Of a stretch of 64,000 bases of DNA, positions 36,378 to 49,812 are shown piece by piece. How positions within the stretch are numbered: the first letter of the stretch is position 1; every line of letters begins with the position of its first letter. The notes beneath the pieces are model-generated. The model ran no database searches, was not told the origin of the DNA, and saw only the letters and a program-made list of their open reading frames with translations. Origin of the DNA: Vishniacozyma victoriae (taxonomy: Eukaryota > Basidiomycota > Tremellomycetes > Tremellales > Bulleribasidiaceae); contig JADPYG010000088.1 of the NCBI GenBank assembly GCA_017654735.1, positions 2,356,001-2,420,000 of the forward strand, read 5' to 3'. The position numbers and the translations under genes were made by a program.

Positions 36378-36478
36378 TTTCAAAAGTCTCCACAGGAATC
36401 TCGCAACGTATAATCGAATCATCTCAAATGTAGCCATATCATAATCCTACAATAGACGTAATGTATACTGCTTAAACC

Positions 36479-37680
36479 TTACTTCCTAATGTGCTTGTCC
36501 ACGAATTCCATACATGGCACAATGAACTCTTCCCACCCATCATCTCCAGGTCGCTGTCGGTCAGCTCCGATCAGATCATTCGAATCCGATGGGACTCACC
36601 TCGATCTTGTTCTCAAAACAGTGCTCTCCACCTTCTTTATACCTTTCATCCACATCTATGCCAAGTTCCCTCAATTTCTTGGCAAACTTGTAACTCTGCT
36701 CCACTGGTACCGCACTATCCCCCGTTCCATGAAGAATGAATGTTGGTGGATAATCCGATTTCGACTTTCCATCAAGCAGATAATAAGGCGAGATTGATTT
36801 GACGTATTTGATATATTCCTCTTGTGTTTTGAACGTGTCTTTCCTATACAAGATTTCGGACCGCTGCCGCTTGAGTGAAATGTAATTGTTAAGATCCATC
36901 CTAAACTTGTGTTTATCTTGAATCTCGAAATCTGGCATTCCCCAGAACGACTTCAAATCGTCTGGATCCATCTGATCAGGATATTCCCAATACCAAGGAC
37001 AGATATATTCTGCCTTCGAAAGATCTCGATCCATCTTTGCTTTCTCCATGATTTCCTCCAACTTATCCCCATAGTCCCTGGACCAGGGTTCGTTGGGTAG
37101 ACCCGCTTTGCCAGTATCGAGAGGATCGATAACTCCAAAGACATCAATCACGACTTTCGGCGAAGGCGAAAAGACATGTCCGCATAATGTCGATAGGGTT
37201 CCACCGGCACTATCTCCCGCGACTACGTATCGGTCAATATCGATCGTCTCGGCACCAACGATATCGGGTAGGTTCTTGATACACCATGCTAGCGAGTCTT
37301 TGCAATCGTTGACTATATCGTCGAAGGATGCTTGCGGCATGAAGCGGTATGCCGCAGAAACGATGTGGTACCCGTATTGCTGGAATGCATGATGGACCCA
37401 GGCATTCTGTCATTAGTATGTCACCGGCCTGGTTGGGATGGTACGAACAGGAATCACATGTTTACCAGAAATGAATCCACCTAGACCAAGTCAGCTGTCT
37501 GTTCATACGGCAGATCACAAGAAACATACCGCCGTGGAACCACAACAACCAGGGTGCATTCTTCCTTCCCTCAGGAGCAGCCCAGATCCGCAAAGGCAGC
37601 TCTACTGCATGATCAACCTTGAAAATATGATCGCTAAATCCAGGCGGACAGGGAGTGATTCGTGTAACAGCAGTTGTCAT
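36479..37680 (-). CDS. Alpha/beta hydrolase of the HSL (hormone-sensitive lipase/esterase) type
   Basis: An esterase or lipase-like enzyme of unknown substrate. Splicing gives LLWFHGGGFISGKH, which forms the HGGGF oxyanion-hole motif. Next are HHAFQQYGYHIVSAAYRFMP and YVVAGDSAGGTLSTLCGH, with the nucleophile serine in GDSAG. Then ILHGTGDSAVPVEQSYKFAK likely holds the acid aspartate, and EGGEHCFENKIE the histidine. The end is FVDKHIRK. A complete catalytic triad is thus present. No signal peptide is visible, so it is probably cytosolic. It is divergent with the ribokinase gene. Confidence 0.87.
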
Positions 37681-38172
37681 ACTGAAAGAGTGGTAGATGA
37701 AGAAGGCAAGGGAGAGAGAACCCAGCTGGCTATATATACCTAGCCCCTAGCCCAGACAACCGGACCAAGGGATGAAGATCCCCCTTTGGTAGGCACGCCG
37801 GGGCCGGACTATCATCGGGGGGAAGTAGCCTTGATGGTTCCTAGATCAATTCGCCGAGGGGAACATGAGACTCGAGTGTTCGGCTTGAGCGTTGTGAGAA
37901 AGTACTGAATGCACGGGTCGCGAATGCAACAGATTGATAGCAACCATTGAAAGTAGCTGTCAATATCTGATAAGCAGACCGAAGAGCACCGACCTGGTTG
38001 TGGTTCGGCTCGTTCGGTTCGGAACGCAAGTTCGGTTAAGGAATTACGTAATTACCGGACCGAGCAGCGCGCTTGAGCTTGACCGGAAGATGGATGGCCT
38101 GTATTTCATTCGAATGTACAACTGCAACCAATCAGCAACATAGACAAAGTCTTTCCAAACAATTCCAAGAGG
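37681..38172. promoter_or_regulatory. Divergent promoter with TTCGG repeats and a TTACGTAA palindrome
   Basis: Between the HSL-type hydrolase (minus) and the ribokinase (plus). Four TTCGG pentamers stand close together at 38004, 38013, 38018 and 38031, just before the palindrome described next. Confidence 0.5.
38042..38053. promoter_or_regulatory. AATTACGTAATT palindrome (bZIP-type site)
   Basis: A perfect 12-bp palindrome about 120 bp upstream of the ribokinase ATG. Its core TTACGTAA is the kind of site bound by Yap1/Pap1-like or related bZIP factors. Use in this organism is inferred. Confidence 0.4.
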
Positions 38173-39302
38173 ATGGTTGCAACTCCCAGATGCTTAGTCA
38201 GAGGTTCTATCAGTGAGTCTTGACGCTTCCACGCTTGCCAGAGCTAAAGCTGACCCACAGACGTCGACGAATTCTTTGATCTTCCCCACATTGTTCGACC
38301 GGGCGAGACCATTTCCTCTACTGGTTTAACGAAAAGAGCAGGTGGGAAAGGCGCTAATCAAGCTTACGCCCTCGCTAAAGCCGGCGGGAACGTCACGCTC
38401 GATGGAAATGTTGGGAAAGATGGAGAGTGGGTGAAAGAGATGTTAGGGGAGAATGGAGTGGACGTGACAAGGGTTGGGGTCATTGATGAAGAGGTGGGTT
38501 GGCTCGGCGATCGTCCAGTCCGGGCTGATAGCAGGTGACTGGAAGAGCTCTGATCCAGCGAGCTGCAGATGGAGAGAACTCTATCGGTACGTTGAATGCC
38601 CAAATTCGGCATACAGCTGATGTACAGTCCTGCACAAGGGAGCCAATTTCCACCTCACACCCGCCCAACAAACCCCCAATCTAGACGGCTACACCCACCT
38701 TCTACTTCAAAATGAGATTCCCCTCTCAGACACTCTGGCATATATCGTCAAAGCAGCCAAGGAAGGCATAACAACACTGTTCAACCCTTCTCCAATGCTT
38801 ACGCCCGATGAACTTCGCGCTTTCCCTTGGTCGGCTTTGAATTGGTTGGTAGTGAATGAAGGCGAGATTCAGGATCTCTTACGCGCTTTTGGGGCCGAGT
38901 CAGCGTCGGAAGATGCAAGTGTGTTGATCAAGGAGTTATATGCCGCTGAGGGATTTCACAAGAACGTCAAGGTGATCTGTACCCTTGGTGCAGAGGGTGT
39001 GATGTGGGCTGTCGACGGGCAAGGATTGAAAGTGGGGAAATTACCTGCTGGCAAGTTGGAAAAGGGTGTGAAAGATACCACAGGAGCAGGGGACTGTTTC
39101 CTTGGATACCTGGCTGCTGGGCTGATGAGGGGAGAATCCCTTGAGGCGGCATTACAAAATTGTCTGGCGGTACGTTCTGTCTGCTATACCATATCGTTCA
39201 ATCAGAGCTAATGAGAAGGCATGTGCGATCTGTGTCGAGAACGAGGGTGCTATGGATAGTATGCCCGCCCTCGCTGATGCTGAACAACGAGCTACTCGAT
39301 GA
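38173..39302 (+). CDS. RBK1: Ribokinase
   Basis: Phosphorylates D-ribose at O5 so that it can enter the pentose phosphate pathway; cytosolic PfkB-family enzyme. Start MVATPRCLVRGSI joins over an intron to NVDEFFDLPHIVRPGETISS. Then KRAGGKGANQAYALAKAGG (PfkB signature 1), the loop VTGRALIQRAADGENSIV, LHKGANFHLTP, LNWLVVNEGEIQDLL, and VKDTTGAGDCFLGYLAAGLM (signature 2, with the catalytic GAGD aspartate). End DAEQRATR. Length about 325 residues, normal for the family. Confidence 0.94.
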
Positions 39303-39328
39303 ATGCATACAATAAGATAAGTGTAACT

Positions 39329-42300
39329 CTAGATCTCGGTATCACTAGCAATAGAGCCCGTTTCAGATGTTCTGGCCCCGCCTAAGATCTGTTCTAGGTG
39401 TTTCTGCCTCGCTTCGATTCCTCTCAGTGTAGCATTCAGCTCGAGTACCCAGCTTTGTGGATTGGCATCCCATCCTCCACCTCGAGTACCGGCCGCATTG
39501 CTTTCTTGAGTAGCGACTCCATTACCGTACAAACGCTGTAGGACTGATTGTCCATCACCTGACCTGCCCCTTGGGAATGGGACATCACCAGTAGTCGCAG
39601 GAAGAGACCTCCGTCGATCAGGCGATCTAGAGTCGAATGTGATGTTGTTACCCAATGTACGTGTCCGTTGAGGCGAGATCGACAATATACCGTCCGGTGG
39701 CGAAGTAACCGTATCCTTAGCGATAATCGGTAATGGTCCAACAGCCGAATGGTCGTCATTATCGTTGTCGGTATCATCACTGCTCTCCTCTTCGATATCA
39801 CTATCAACCCGACTCCTGAAACTGTGACTCCGATCAGTCACTCCACTTTGTCCAGCTTCATCATCATTCCAATCATCTTCATCGGCTTTAGCAGCTGCTG
39901 CTAATAATTTGGCATCGGGGGCATAATCGAATACAGCTTCAATATCGGCATGAGCACCCGACATCATTATTGATACTTCCTGAACTCGTTTAGGTAGGGC
40001 ACGTTGGATCCGTTCGGAGTAGTTTCCAGTCCGGGTGAAATGTCGGAATTGCTCGAAGATGGTGATGCAGAGTAGGACAGGGGCGTTGGTCTTTAATCAG
40101 TACATGACTCTCAGGGCAACGTACTAAGCGGGTCAAGAATACGTGAACTCGGTGGAACGATCTGGGTGAGATGAAGAAGCTAGCAGGCCATCTAGTCGTC
40201 AGCTACAGCTTAGTATCCCTGAGTTGAGACATACAGAACAAGGAGAGCGAGCATGTTGATCGGTGGCTGGAAAGAAAACAAAGCGTCCCCTGCCCTGTCA
40301 GCTCGCCCGGTTCATTGGACTCACCTTTCACGCCCTCTAAGATCCCAACGGCACTTCGAAACATGAACTACCCCGTCAGCTTTTTCTTTTATCAAGACAT
40401 ACCTCTGCTTTAGCATCCGCATTAAGCTCCGCAAAAGTAGTCGAGAGGATAGCGACCATGACCGTAATGAACAACGTGTTGGCTAAACATGCGAAGACAA
40501 AGAATATGACAGGACCAAGATACGGATGGAATTGCGCTACGATGTCAGCTATCGGAGTCTCACATGAGAAGGAGGGGACATACTGCTGATATCGAATCCG
40601 GTAGAATCGAGACCGAACCAGATATTGACCATGTATTCAGCTATCTCCCAAACTCCATAATTGCCTTCATCGAGGGTGTAGAGGGCGTGCCAGAATCCCA
40701 CACTATCTCATTAGCCCATTACCGACGAAGACAGCAGCAAAGGTCTTGCGGACGTACAAGATGAAGATTGCTGCGAACATGAGGATCATGAATTGCCACA
40801 GCATTGCTCGGAGGGACCTGCGATCAGCTTGTCTCATCTGTAGTGAGCTAATTTACATGACCAATACGTTGCCAGCTAGGAACCAGAATGCCAAACTTCC
40901 AATCAGCCAACGCTTTGACTAGGTGACATACCGAGGGAAGAGCAGACTTGATTCACAACATAGGATACTAAGCGCATAATCATTGGCAGTGTCATCGCCT
41001 TGGGTGACACCGTGCAGCCGGAGGGGCAAGTACAGCGCATACAATCTACACATCAGCTCTCGATCGACTTGGGTCAGATGAACCTACACGATAATAGCAG
41101 CATCAATCCCATTCCAAAGATTCGCAGCAAATATCCTCCATCCGTGTTCAAGCTATTATCAGCTTCGTCCCACTTTTAGGCAGAGAACACACGGTAGTAG
41201 CAAATCTATCAAGAGCCCATCCGCAGGTGTAAATGATAAAAGCAATCTCCCATCCAGTCATCTTATCAAGTTTCTTCGCTACCCATCAGCTCCCGTGAAA
41301 TGGGGTAGACATACTGTTCATCACGATCATCATCAATCCGAAAACCAGTAGGAAATTACTGAATTCCAACATCATCCTATATCTAGGTACCCTCAATCTG
41401 TAATGATCCAGTAAATGAGCACGGCGGGGATCGTAGATGGTAATGGCTTTTTGCTTGTATCCATAATCTGGTAAGAGGTCGAAGAAGGGTGCGGGGGTAT
41501 AGTAAATCCTTCCGCAATATACCGAGTCTGGTATCAGCTCGGCGGTAAGGGTCGAAGCTCACCTATAACTTTCTGACATGAGACGCACTGGGGACGGATT
41601 CAGCTTACATCTCGTAAAAAGAGAGTGGGCAGCTTACCGAGATAAAATTCTTGGCTTCCGTGACAATAGCCAATTCCAACGCATTACAAGCTTTCCCCAT
41701 TCCCCTCCTCCCCTCCAGCTCTTCCTCCTCCAGCACTTCCTTGGGAGCTCCCTGGAACGGACGAAAAGGAGCAATCAACACATTAGCCAATCGTAACTCA
41801 TCCGTCCGTTTCCTAGCCATCCTATGAGGTAATGGTTCAGCCATACTCAACCTCCTCTGTCTAGCTCCCTCCACCGCCGCTGACCTATACGAGCTCTGCC
41901 CAGTCAATGTAGCTGGGATCGAGTTGGTCTTCCTAAAGGGAACATCGAGTTGTGTAGGTTTGGCGTAATGCGTCAAGAGCCTTATCGCTAGGATCTCGCA
42001 TAGATCCGCTCTTGTAATATTCAATCTGGCGTGAGGGAGAGCGTGGGCATCGTGGGTGAATTGCAACCGATTTGCGAGCAAGCAGTAGACTATAGCGAGA
42101 TTATTCAAGGCTACTAGCTTCTCCGTAAGTGGCCTGACGGATCAGTCACTACTCCTATCCCAGATATATGCCTCACTTGACGATGGAGAAATTGATCTCG
42201 GGCTCGCAAAGACGTTGCCAGCTCAGAGGTAGATCTTCCATCAGCCTAACCCCCCTCTCCTATAATCAGCTCACCGATGTGTTCCTATAAAGTCAGCCAA

Positions 42301-42472
42301 GCACACTAGACAAACTCACCATGACCATAGCCCGGATCTGAAGTGTCGTTGCAAATACCTCACAAGCTCCCAATTCCTCTTTGGAAGGCCCAACAACAGA
42401 TGCAGCCCTCGATACAGATCTACGCTGGAGCAGAGGGCTCCTCTCCGGGTCCCTACTCAATGCTGAGGGCAT
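39329..42472 (-). CDS. YVC1: Yvc1/TRPY-type vacuolar cation channel
   Basis: A TRP-type channel that releases Ca2+ from the vacuole in osmotic or mechanical stress. The start at 42472 gives MPSALSRDPERSPLLQRRSV, with an acidic-dileucine-like sorting signal (ERSPLLQ). The cytosolic region includes a signature resembling the yeast channel (EPEINFSIVKPLTEKLV). Membrane segments come from short exons: FSNFLLVFGLMMIVMN, GWEIAFIIYTCGWALD, RRSLRAMLWQFMILMFAAIF, the pore loop with WFGLDSTGFDIS, then FFVFACLANTLFITVMVAIL. The C-terminal tail (FDYAPDAKLLAAAAKADEDD) is acidic and Ser-rich, possibly Ca2+-responsive. More than ten introns. Confidence 0.85.
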
Positions 42473-42717
42473 GATGGGCGGTGGGATCGTTATACACAAT
42501 TATACACAGTTGTACGGGAACGAAATGAGTGAAATCTCATACTTTTGATTCAAATAGCCGAGCCGGCTTGGCATTTTGTCTATCGTGTTTCGCTTCATAC
42601 ATAGGAGGATTGATGGGAGTGCAATTTGGCGGACTGGCTAGACCATAGTCTGACTACATGTTTACAGCTATACAGTAGGAGAGATCTATTGCTACATGGT
42701 TTCTGCTCGTCCACGGG

Positions 42718-43984
42718 CTAATCACTATCATACCCAGCTAGAACTGCCATTCCCATCTTCGGCACCGGCGGATCAGGCGGTTCCGGCTCCGCAAGCTTGA
42801 CAGCCACCTCTCTCGTCTTCACTCTCCCTCGAACCGTAGGCGATCCAGACATGAATGTATCCAAATCGTCCGAGAACGGATCATATTTCCTAGCCGTCGT
42901 TTTCCGTAATAAACTCGCCAAATTCGGAGTGGGTGTCTCGACCATACGCCCTTTTCCTTTTCGTGTCGACACTGGTGTCCCCCTGATTGCTCTCGTACTA
43001 CTCTCCCCATGATCCGAGTCTACAGGTAATCCAGCTCGTTCCCTCTGAGCTTCCCACATCTCCTTTCCTAATTCCACATCCTCCCCTCCTAGATCTACAT
43101 CATCATGTAATCCAAATCTACTCTTCAAGCCATCATCCCGACGTTGTTTCTCTAGGATTATCTTCTTCTCTTCCCTGAAACGACGTCTCAATGCGGAGGA
43201 GATGAGGTATGGGTCTGCGGATTGACGGTCTGAGATTTCCGATAGCTCTGATATTCGAGTTGTATTCTTCTTGGCCCATTCGGCTTGATCTATCGTTTTC
43301 TCGATATGCGCGATTGGGTCCACAGGGGCATCAGCTGCGGAAGGGGCATCCGTGTCTGTCCTTCAGTCAGGCTCATTGTCTCAAGTCCTTGATTATGTCG
43401 TACCTTGAGCTGCAAATCCTCCGTTCTCCTCTGGATTCCAGTCCAGATCCTGCTTCTTTGCACCCTCGAAGACTTCATATGCCGCGTTCTAGACCTCAGT
43501 ACTACTGTTTAATACGCTTTGAATGGTATGACATACCTTGGGATCTGTCCGGATCTCGAACCAGCCATCACACAGGTGACATTTACATTTAAATCCAAAT
43601 ATGGGTGTTGAGTAGTAGTTTCCGACCTTCTGTTTCCTAGCGTTATATCGTACACCAGCTCCAATATGTTTCTATTCATCAGCATGATGGCCAGCAGTAC
43701 ACTATGGGCTTGACGTACTCCGCAAGTCCCACACCAGATATTGAATGGTAATTCGAACCTGTCCTATCAGCTCGTTCGTGAACGGCATGAAGGCGAGACG
43801 TACCGAACGATCAAGATCCCCTTATCGATATCCTTAGCTCTGTTTCCCAGGGCATGTTTCTTCCCAGCGGCTTTGTTGAGTGTAGAAGTGGTTTTGGGAT
43901 CATAATCCGGCGGAACATATCTTGCTCATCAGCTAATATACAACTACCGTTGAGCGGTCGTAATCACCTGTTGAAGCCCTGCAT
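42718..43984 (-). CDS. CCDC130/Yju2-family (CWC16) splicing factor
   Basis: A nuclear spliceosome-associated protein of the catalytic-step family. Splicing gives the hallmark start MQGFNRYVPPDYDPKT, then GNRAKDIDKGILIVRFELPF, a zinc site (IWCGTCGKHIGAGVRYNARK), VGNYYSTPIFGFKCKCHLC (second CxxC) and DPKNAAYEVFEGAKKQDLDW. The C-terminal half is charged and low in complexity, with the coiled-coil-like RRRFREEKKIILEKQRRDDG. The MQGFN...YNARK order separates CCDC130/Saf4 from Yju2 itself. The first intron uses a donor right after six codons. Confidence 0.9.
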
Positions 43985-44230
43985 CGCGCCCTACGCTTGA
44001 GAGGTCTCCTCAAGATATTACAAAGCCCCTTCACGTAGTATAGTCTGTCAAAGTGATGTATGAGTGATGGGTACAATGGAGAGGCAACAACCGTTAAATC
44101 TCTAGAAGTTGATTCTTCCGTGGCGGTGGCGGGAATGTTACATACATTATTATATGAAACTGATTATGAAAGGATGTATACAACGATGTATGCTAGATTA
44201 GATGGTTGAGGTATCGCTAGAGATGTACAA

Positions 44231-45922
44231 CTACTTCGTCCCTTCCTTCTCTACAGCCACGACAGGTCCGAGGATTGGAGCCGGCCCCACTTCAGCTTCA
44301 GAAACTTGACTTCCCTCAGTCGACGTGGATGATCCTCCCAATTCTTCCTCCACCGCAGTCTCCTCTGACCCAGCTTGTGATCCTCCAATATTCCCTGGGG
44401 TGACAGACTCGGTGCTCTCCTCCACCTCGACGATCGGGTCCTTCTCCTTCAACTCCTCTACTACAGGCGCATTGCTCCTGGGCAGATTGACAGGCTGGAC
44501 GGTTGACATCCAATCTTCCCATTTGACTTCTCCGGGTTTACCCATCCAAGGCCATCTCTTCTTCTGATTGATTCTGGAATTGGTCTCGATGAGAACATCC
44601 TGATCGCCCAGCTCGATAAGGATCCGTGCGATGTTCGTCGCGTCCTACTAGTCAGCTTACGACCGTCATGCCCGGTCTAGCTCACATCAATCCCCGAATG
44701 CTGTTGTCCCACAAATTCGCCCAGACCTAGAGCTTCAACCTGCCCTGTAATCGTGAACCAGAAGTTTGGGATATTCACATTCTCGCGATCATGCTTGGAT
44801 ACGATTTTGCTCGTTGCGATTCGACTCTGAGCTCGTTGGTTTGGCGGGTCATTGGGGTGTTTCAGGAGGTATTGTTCCCTCTTCCAGGTCTCACTCAGGT
44901 AGGTCTGGGTTGCTTGTTTAATGTTGAGGTATGGACCGAGGAAGTAGAGGGGGTAAGCTGGAGTTGGGGGGATGGGTGGAGAGATGTGCAGCTGTTTGGC
45001 AACCTGTCATTAGCGACTCCTTGCTCCATGCGTTCTGGGAGACTCACAAAGTCACTGGAAAAGGAAACGGTAATCAGCTTACGATGCCTCACATACGACA
45101 AACTCGCTTACCGGAGATCCCAAGGCTATGATATTAGCTTGAATCGTGAGGTATAGGAGGAGGACTCACCCCGTCAGATACCCAGACAGCATTATCGAGA
45201 CTGCCGTCCTCAGTCAACAGATCCCACTTCCTCATCCACTTTTCCAAGTCCACAAGCATCTCTGGAAATGTTGGCGACTTGTCGACCGTCTCCTATCCAG
45301 ATCAGCTACGTCCCCGAGCGAGGAAGCTCTAGCTCACCTGCGTGATGCCGGTCAAGGTCGAGCAGAATTCGGTAAGGATCGGTTTCCAAGTAGGTCGAAC
45401 ATAGGTATGGAACGTATCGAGTTGTTCCAACCTACTTCCCTGCAATGCACCGTCGCCCGTCATAGGCTTTCCATCCCATCCGTCTTTCCACCTGCACAAG
45501 ATTACGGGAAACTCCTACTACATTAGCTTCGCCGGGTGGACGAGAGAAGCTTGCGTACAATCACTTCATTAGGCCAGTCAAATTCCCTCCCACCTCTACA
45601 TGTCGCTTCTACATCGAAGCATAGGAAGCTCCTTATAGGTTGCTTTCCCCATTTCTTGGCTGAGATAGGGGGTGGGACATCTTCGGGTTGGGTGTCTACA
45701 GCCGCTGTATCGATATACAAAGATCGAGAGAGGAAGTTTACCCATCGCCTGTATTGTCAGAGTTGTTCCCATATTCCAAGAACTGCCATTTTACCTGAAG
45801 AGAGTCTCCTTCTTGCCTTTTGAATCTAGACCAAGCTGTTCGAGTCCTTCACGCAACTCGTCAACGGTAGCTTTTTTGGATGGTTTTGTCCTCGACGGAC
45901 CAGGTGAATCGGGCGAGCTCAT
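44231..45922 (-). CDS. ERI1: Eri1-type 3'-5' exoribonuclease with SAP domain
   Basis: DEDDh exonuclease that trims small RNAs (siRNA, histone mRNA ends, 5.8S rRNA) in related organisms. It begins MSSPDSPGPSRTKPSKKATV, then a SAP-like helix pair (DELREGLEQLGLDSKGKKET-LFRR), which binds nucleic acid. The exonuclease core follows: SFLCFDVEATC (first Asp and Glu), FHTYVRPTW, LTGITQETVDKSPTFPEMLV, VWVSDGPWDLRDF (Asp), and HSGIDDATNIARILIELG (His and Asp). All DEDDh residues are visible. A Ser/Glu-rich tail of about 100 residues (SESVTPGNIGG-like) is added at the C-terminus. Several short introns. Confidence 0.85.
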
Positions 45923-46250
45923 TCTTGTACTTTATTTGTCGACCTGTATGATTTGGATACGCGAGAAAGCTCTCAAGATATACAAGAGTCAAGACAGTTA
46001 CTATGGTAAGAGATATAAAGATACAAGTGAGAGAAGTGATATCCAAAACGTCGTGTCTGAATTCGAATCTGAAATAACTTAACCGGTCACTATCCGCGCT
46101 TTGATCTTTTTATCTTTTTATCTCATGCCCGAAGGCCCAAGGTCCGAGCGTACGTGTTACATTCCATTCAAAGATCCTATATACCCTAGCGACAGACCGG
46201 CCGTCCTGTCATGACAAGACGTAAAAAGAGCGTGATACCTATGGTGGAGA
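45923..46250. other. Intergenic, Eri1 promoter and Rab11 3' region
   Basis: Upstream of the Eri1 start and downstream of the Rab stop, both on the minus strand. An AT-rich block with repeated CTTTTTATC lies around 46100-46120. No other element seen. Confidence 0.5.
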
Positions 46251-47192
<942 letters not shown>

Positions 47193-47621
47193 TATGATCG
47201 TATGAATTCGAAGATATATAAATGCGTGATATAGATATGAGACTTGATCTAAAAGCGTTCCTTTGTACTTTGTCAAGTTTCAAGTATCGGTCGTGAGATC
47301 AATGCTGCCACTCGATGGGATGTTCGGGTGTATCGGATGTCCTAGTGTCGACCTGAGGATAGTATGCGGGTAAAAGTGAGGGTGATATAGTACTGGGTGG
47401 CTATAGCTGAGATGGCTGGACGCGCCGTGACGCTAGAGGGGTAGGGGTAATGAGCGGAAGCAATCTACCCAAAACGGGGATAGAATACTGTGGCAGACTA
47501 GTGCTTACATCTATCTATTGACGGGTGCGTACTCTGTCCGCTCATCGGCCCATATGCAGCCGAATTGAACTCTAACTGTCCGCTGACCCTCTTACTGCTT
47601 GGCTGACGCCATCGTTGCAAT
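47193..47621. other. Intergenic, upstream of Rab11 and of the decayed gene
   Basis: Should hold the Rab11 promoter on the right side. Nothing specific recognised. Confidence 0.4.
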
Positions 47622-49812
47622 ATGGCAGACAACGCCAGAGCATCTAAAGCGTACATAGGGTTGAATTGTATACAGGTGGGAGTTCTTCAGCCAGTATTTT
47701 CCGAAAAGCGCTGATAAGATCCCAGTGTGGAACCAAGCGGAAACTTGGCAATGTAATTCACACTGCTTGATATATGTGACACGTGCTAATCATATAGTGC
47801 TGTAGGTCACTCGGGTGGTGATGACAAGTCGTCATCCCTGCATTCGCTCACTGATATGATACAGTGCTTCGAGGATACAACGTCATTCAGTCAAGATGGG
47901 GTCGACCAGAGCTGAAACCTCAAGAGTGTGTCGACTGCTATACCGACTCGAGACTGCAGGTAATGTACATGAGCCACAAGCTTGAACGCTGCTGACGTGT
48001 ATGAAGGCCTATCTTTACGTCCACAGGCCAAACCAACTCATCGAAGCCGAGTACAAGCCTATTCGAGACAGATTTTTAAGTCGTCCTACTACGTTCTCGA
48101 CATGGCTTAGAGAGGTCGGTCATAATCACGCTCAGCTCGAAGGCTAGTCCGCTGACTTTGCACCAGGCAGCTCCGATTCTGAAATTCGGGCCGGAAGCTG
48201 AGGAAATGATCGGCCACGCCATATGCGCACTAGAGACTATCTCAACTTGGTCTGATACATCAAGCGCCGTCTCGCCCGCTCAGCACTTTGCGTGGTCGAA
48301 CGAAATAATCACCAAGATGCGCGATAACAATATCGTAGACGTCAGCGTACTCGTAGGTAAGCAGGACAAACCGGCAAAACTGCAGGAGCTGGCGGCTCAT
48401 GCGTCTAGGCTACCTACTTCACCTACTTTATCACGTACACATAGGCCACTGGGTCACCAATGTCTCTCTCATCTGCTCCATTATTGGCATGGCGTCGGCA
48501 TCCGGCCTTCACCTCAGGCCATCTTCCCGTCGGGTCTCGGTCTGGGACAGCGTCCCACCCAGTGCGCATCCGCTACTTGCTAGACTGTTTTGGTATATTC
48601 GGAGTCTGCAATGTCAAGTGTACGGACACTCCGGTCAAGCATGTGTCGCTAAAGCATCAGGCACTTTTCTAGCGTCGCATCGTGGCCGGTACTACTGGCG
48701 GAGAATGATATAGAATTACCTTTCGAGGAGGTTCCGTATGAGGTGATGAGGTCAGTGTTTTTTCTCCTCCTTTCCGGTCAAGTGCGCCCTGATGTAGAAA
48801 GTCCGCATCACTTTTATTACACGGTATCGTTGCGTCTTGGGGCGGTCCACGATCTGAGGACTCGGTCAAACGGAGACCTTTCGCTTGACGATATCAGCGG
48901 TCTTCGCCATGATCTCGGAAATCTGCTCAGGGGGATCAGCTTACAGATGGCCGACAGGCATGACTCGAGGCAGAAACTCGCCTATATGAGTCTGTCTATC
49001 TTCTCATCGTGATCCGCTGTAGACTAATTTGCAGCTCCACTCATTTTTGCCCAGACAGGACTTCTGGTAAGTAAAATCATTTTCCCCAGACAACCCGATG
49101 TTTGTGGCGCAGACTGAGCAGCCGGACGGAACGCGAGATTCTTTGCTGAATATATCAGATATTGTATGGACTGGTTCAAGGTAAGGAACGCCCACTCGAG
49201 ATGATCGAACTGGTCGATGCAATTTCCGAGATCGGTATCGGTGAGTTATACTAGACCCCGCGAGGAATGCAGGAAAAGGCTCAACAGGTAGCTTTGCATG
49301 ACGAGGCAGTCTGGCTAGTGTCGGAGCTGGAACAGGAAAGGTGGGACCAGCCTGACTCGGTCGCGCCACCTGCTCACCTTGCAGATTGTCGATTCCCGAT
49401 GTCGACATATACGTTTGCTGGTGTCTCTTTGCCGTGCACCAAGTGGTGATCAGCCAGATCGAATATCTTGAACATGTTAATTTTCCACTAGCAAGGGAGC
49501 TATGGGAAACCATTGCAGGAACCCTGAGGTACGAACATGAACCGGCGCCAGGCTTTGCAGCTTTTACTCATATCCAGGACCGCTATCAAGACGCTAGCCA
49601 AAGAACAGCCGATTGCTCACGCACTGGGTAGTATGAGCGACAATGCCAGTGACTCTGCTTCTAGTTCTGTCAGCACCGTATGTGACTTCAGCGTCCTTTC
49701 GGAAGTCGCTGACCATTAGGCCTCGCCTTTACCGATCTCGGTCAACGAGTTACTTTTGGATGTCTTTGCCGAGAGATTGGAGCAGGCTAAGCGGAGCTCA
49801 CGCTTTCTCTAG
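47622..49812 (+). pseudogene. Decayed gene resembling a fungal zinc-cluster transcription factor
   Basis: Coding-like pieces appear in changing frames. MADNARASKAYIGLNCIQ joins to CGTKRKLGN, which with QECVDCYTDSRLQ recalls a cysteine cluster. Then come YVHRPNQLIEAEYKP and FGPEAEEMIGHAICALETIS. SIIGMASASGLHLRPSSRR and AENDIELPFEEVPYEVMR resemble the middle of fungal transcription-factor domains (ASxxGLH, DIDLPLP-type). It ends QIEYLEHVNFPLARELWET and ISVNELLLDVFAERLEQ. The last intron (49679-49720) is perfect, yet elsewhere I cannot join the frames with sensible introns, and several stops interrupt. Either the gene has many unusual introns or, more likely, it has decayed by frameshifts. The family call is a weak motif inference. 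Confidence 0.45.

Noticed and set aside
36479..39302. A metabolic gene cluster of hydrolase plus ribokinase
   Set aside because: Just two divergent unrelated enzymes; no transporter, regulator or tailoring enzyme next to them.
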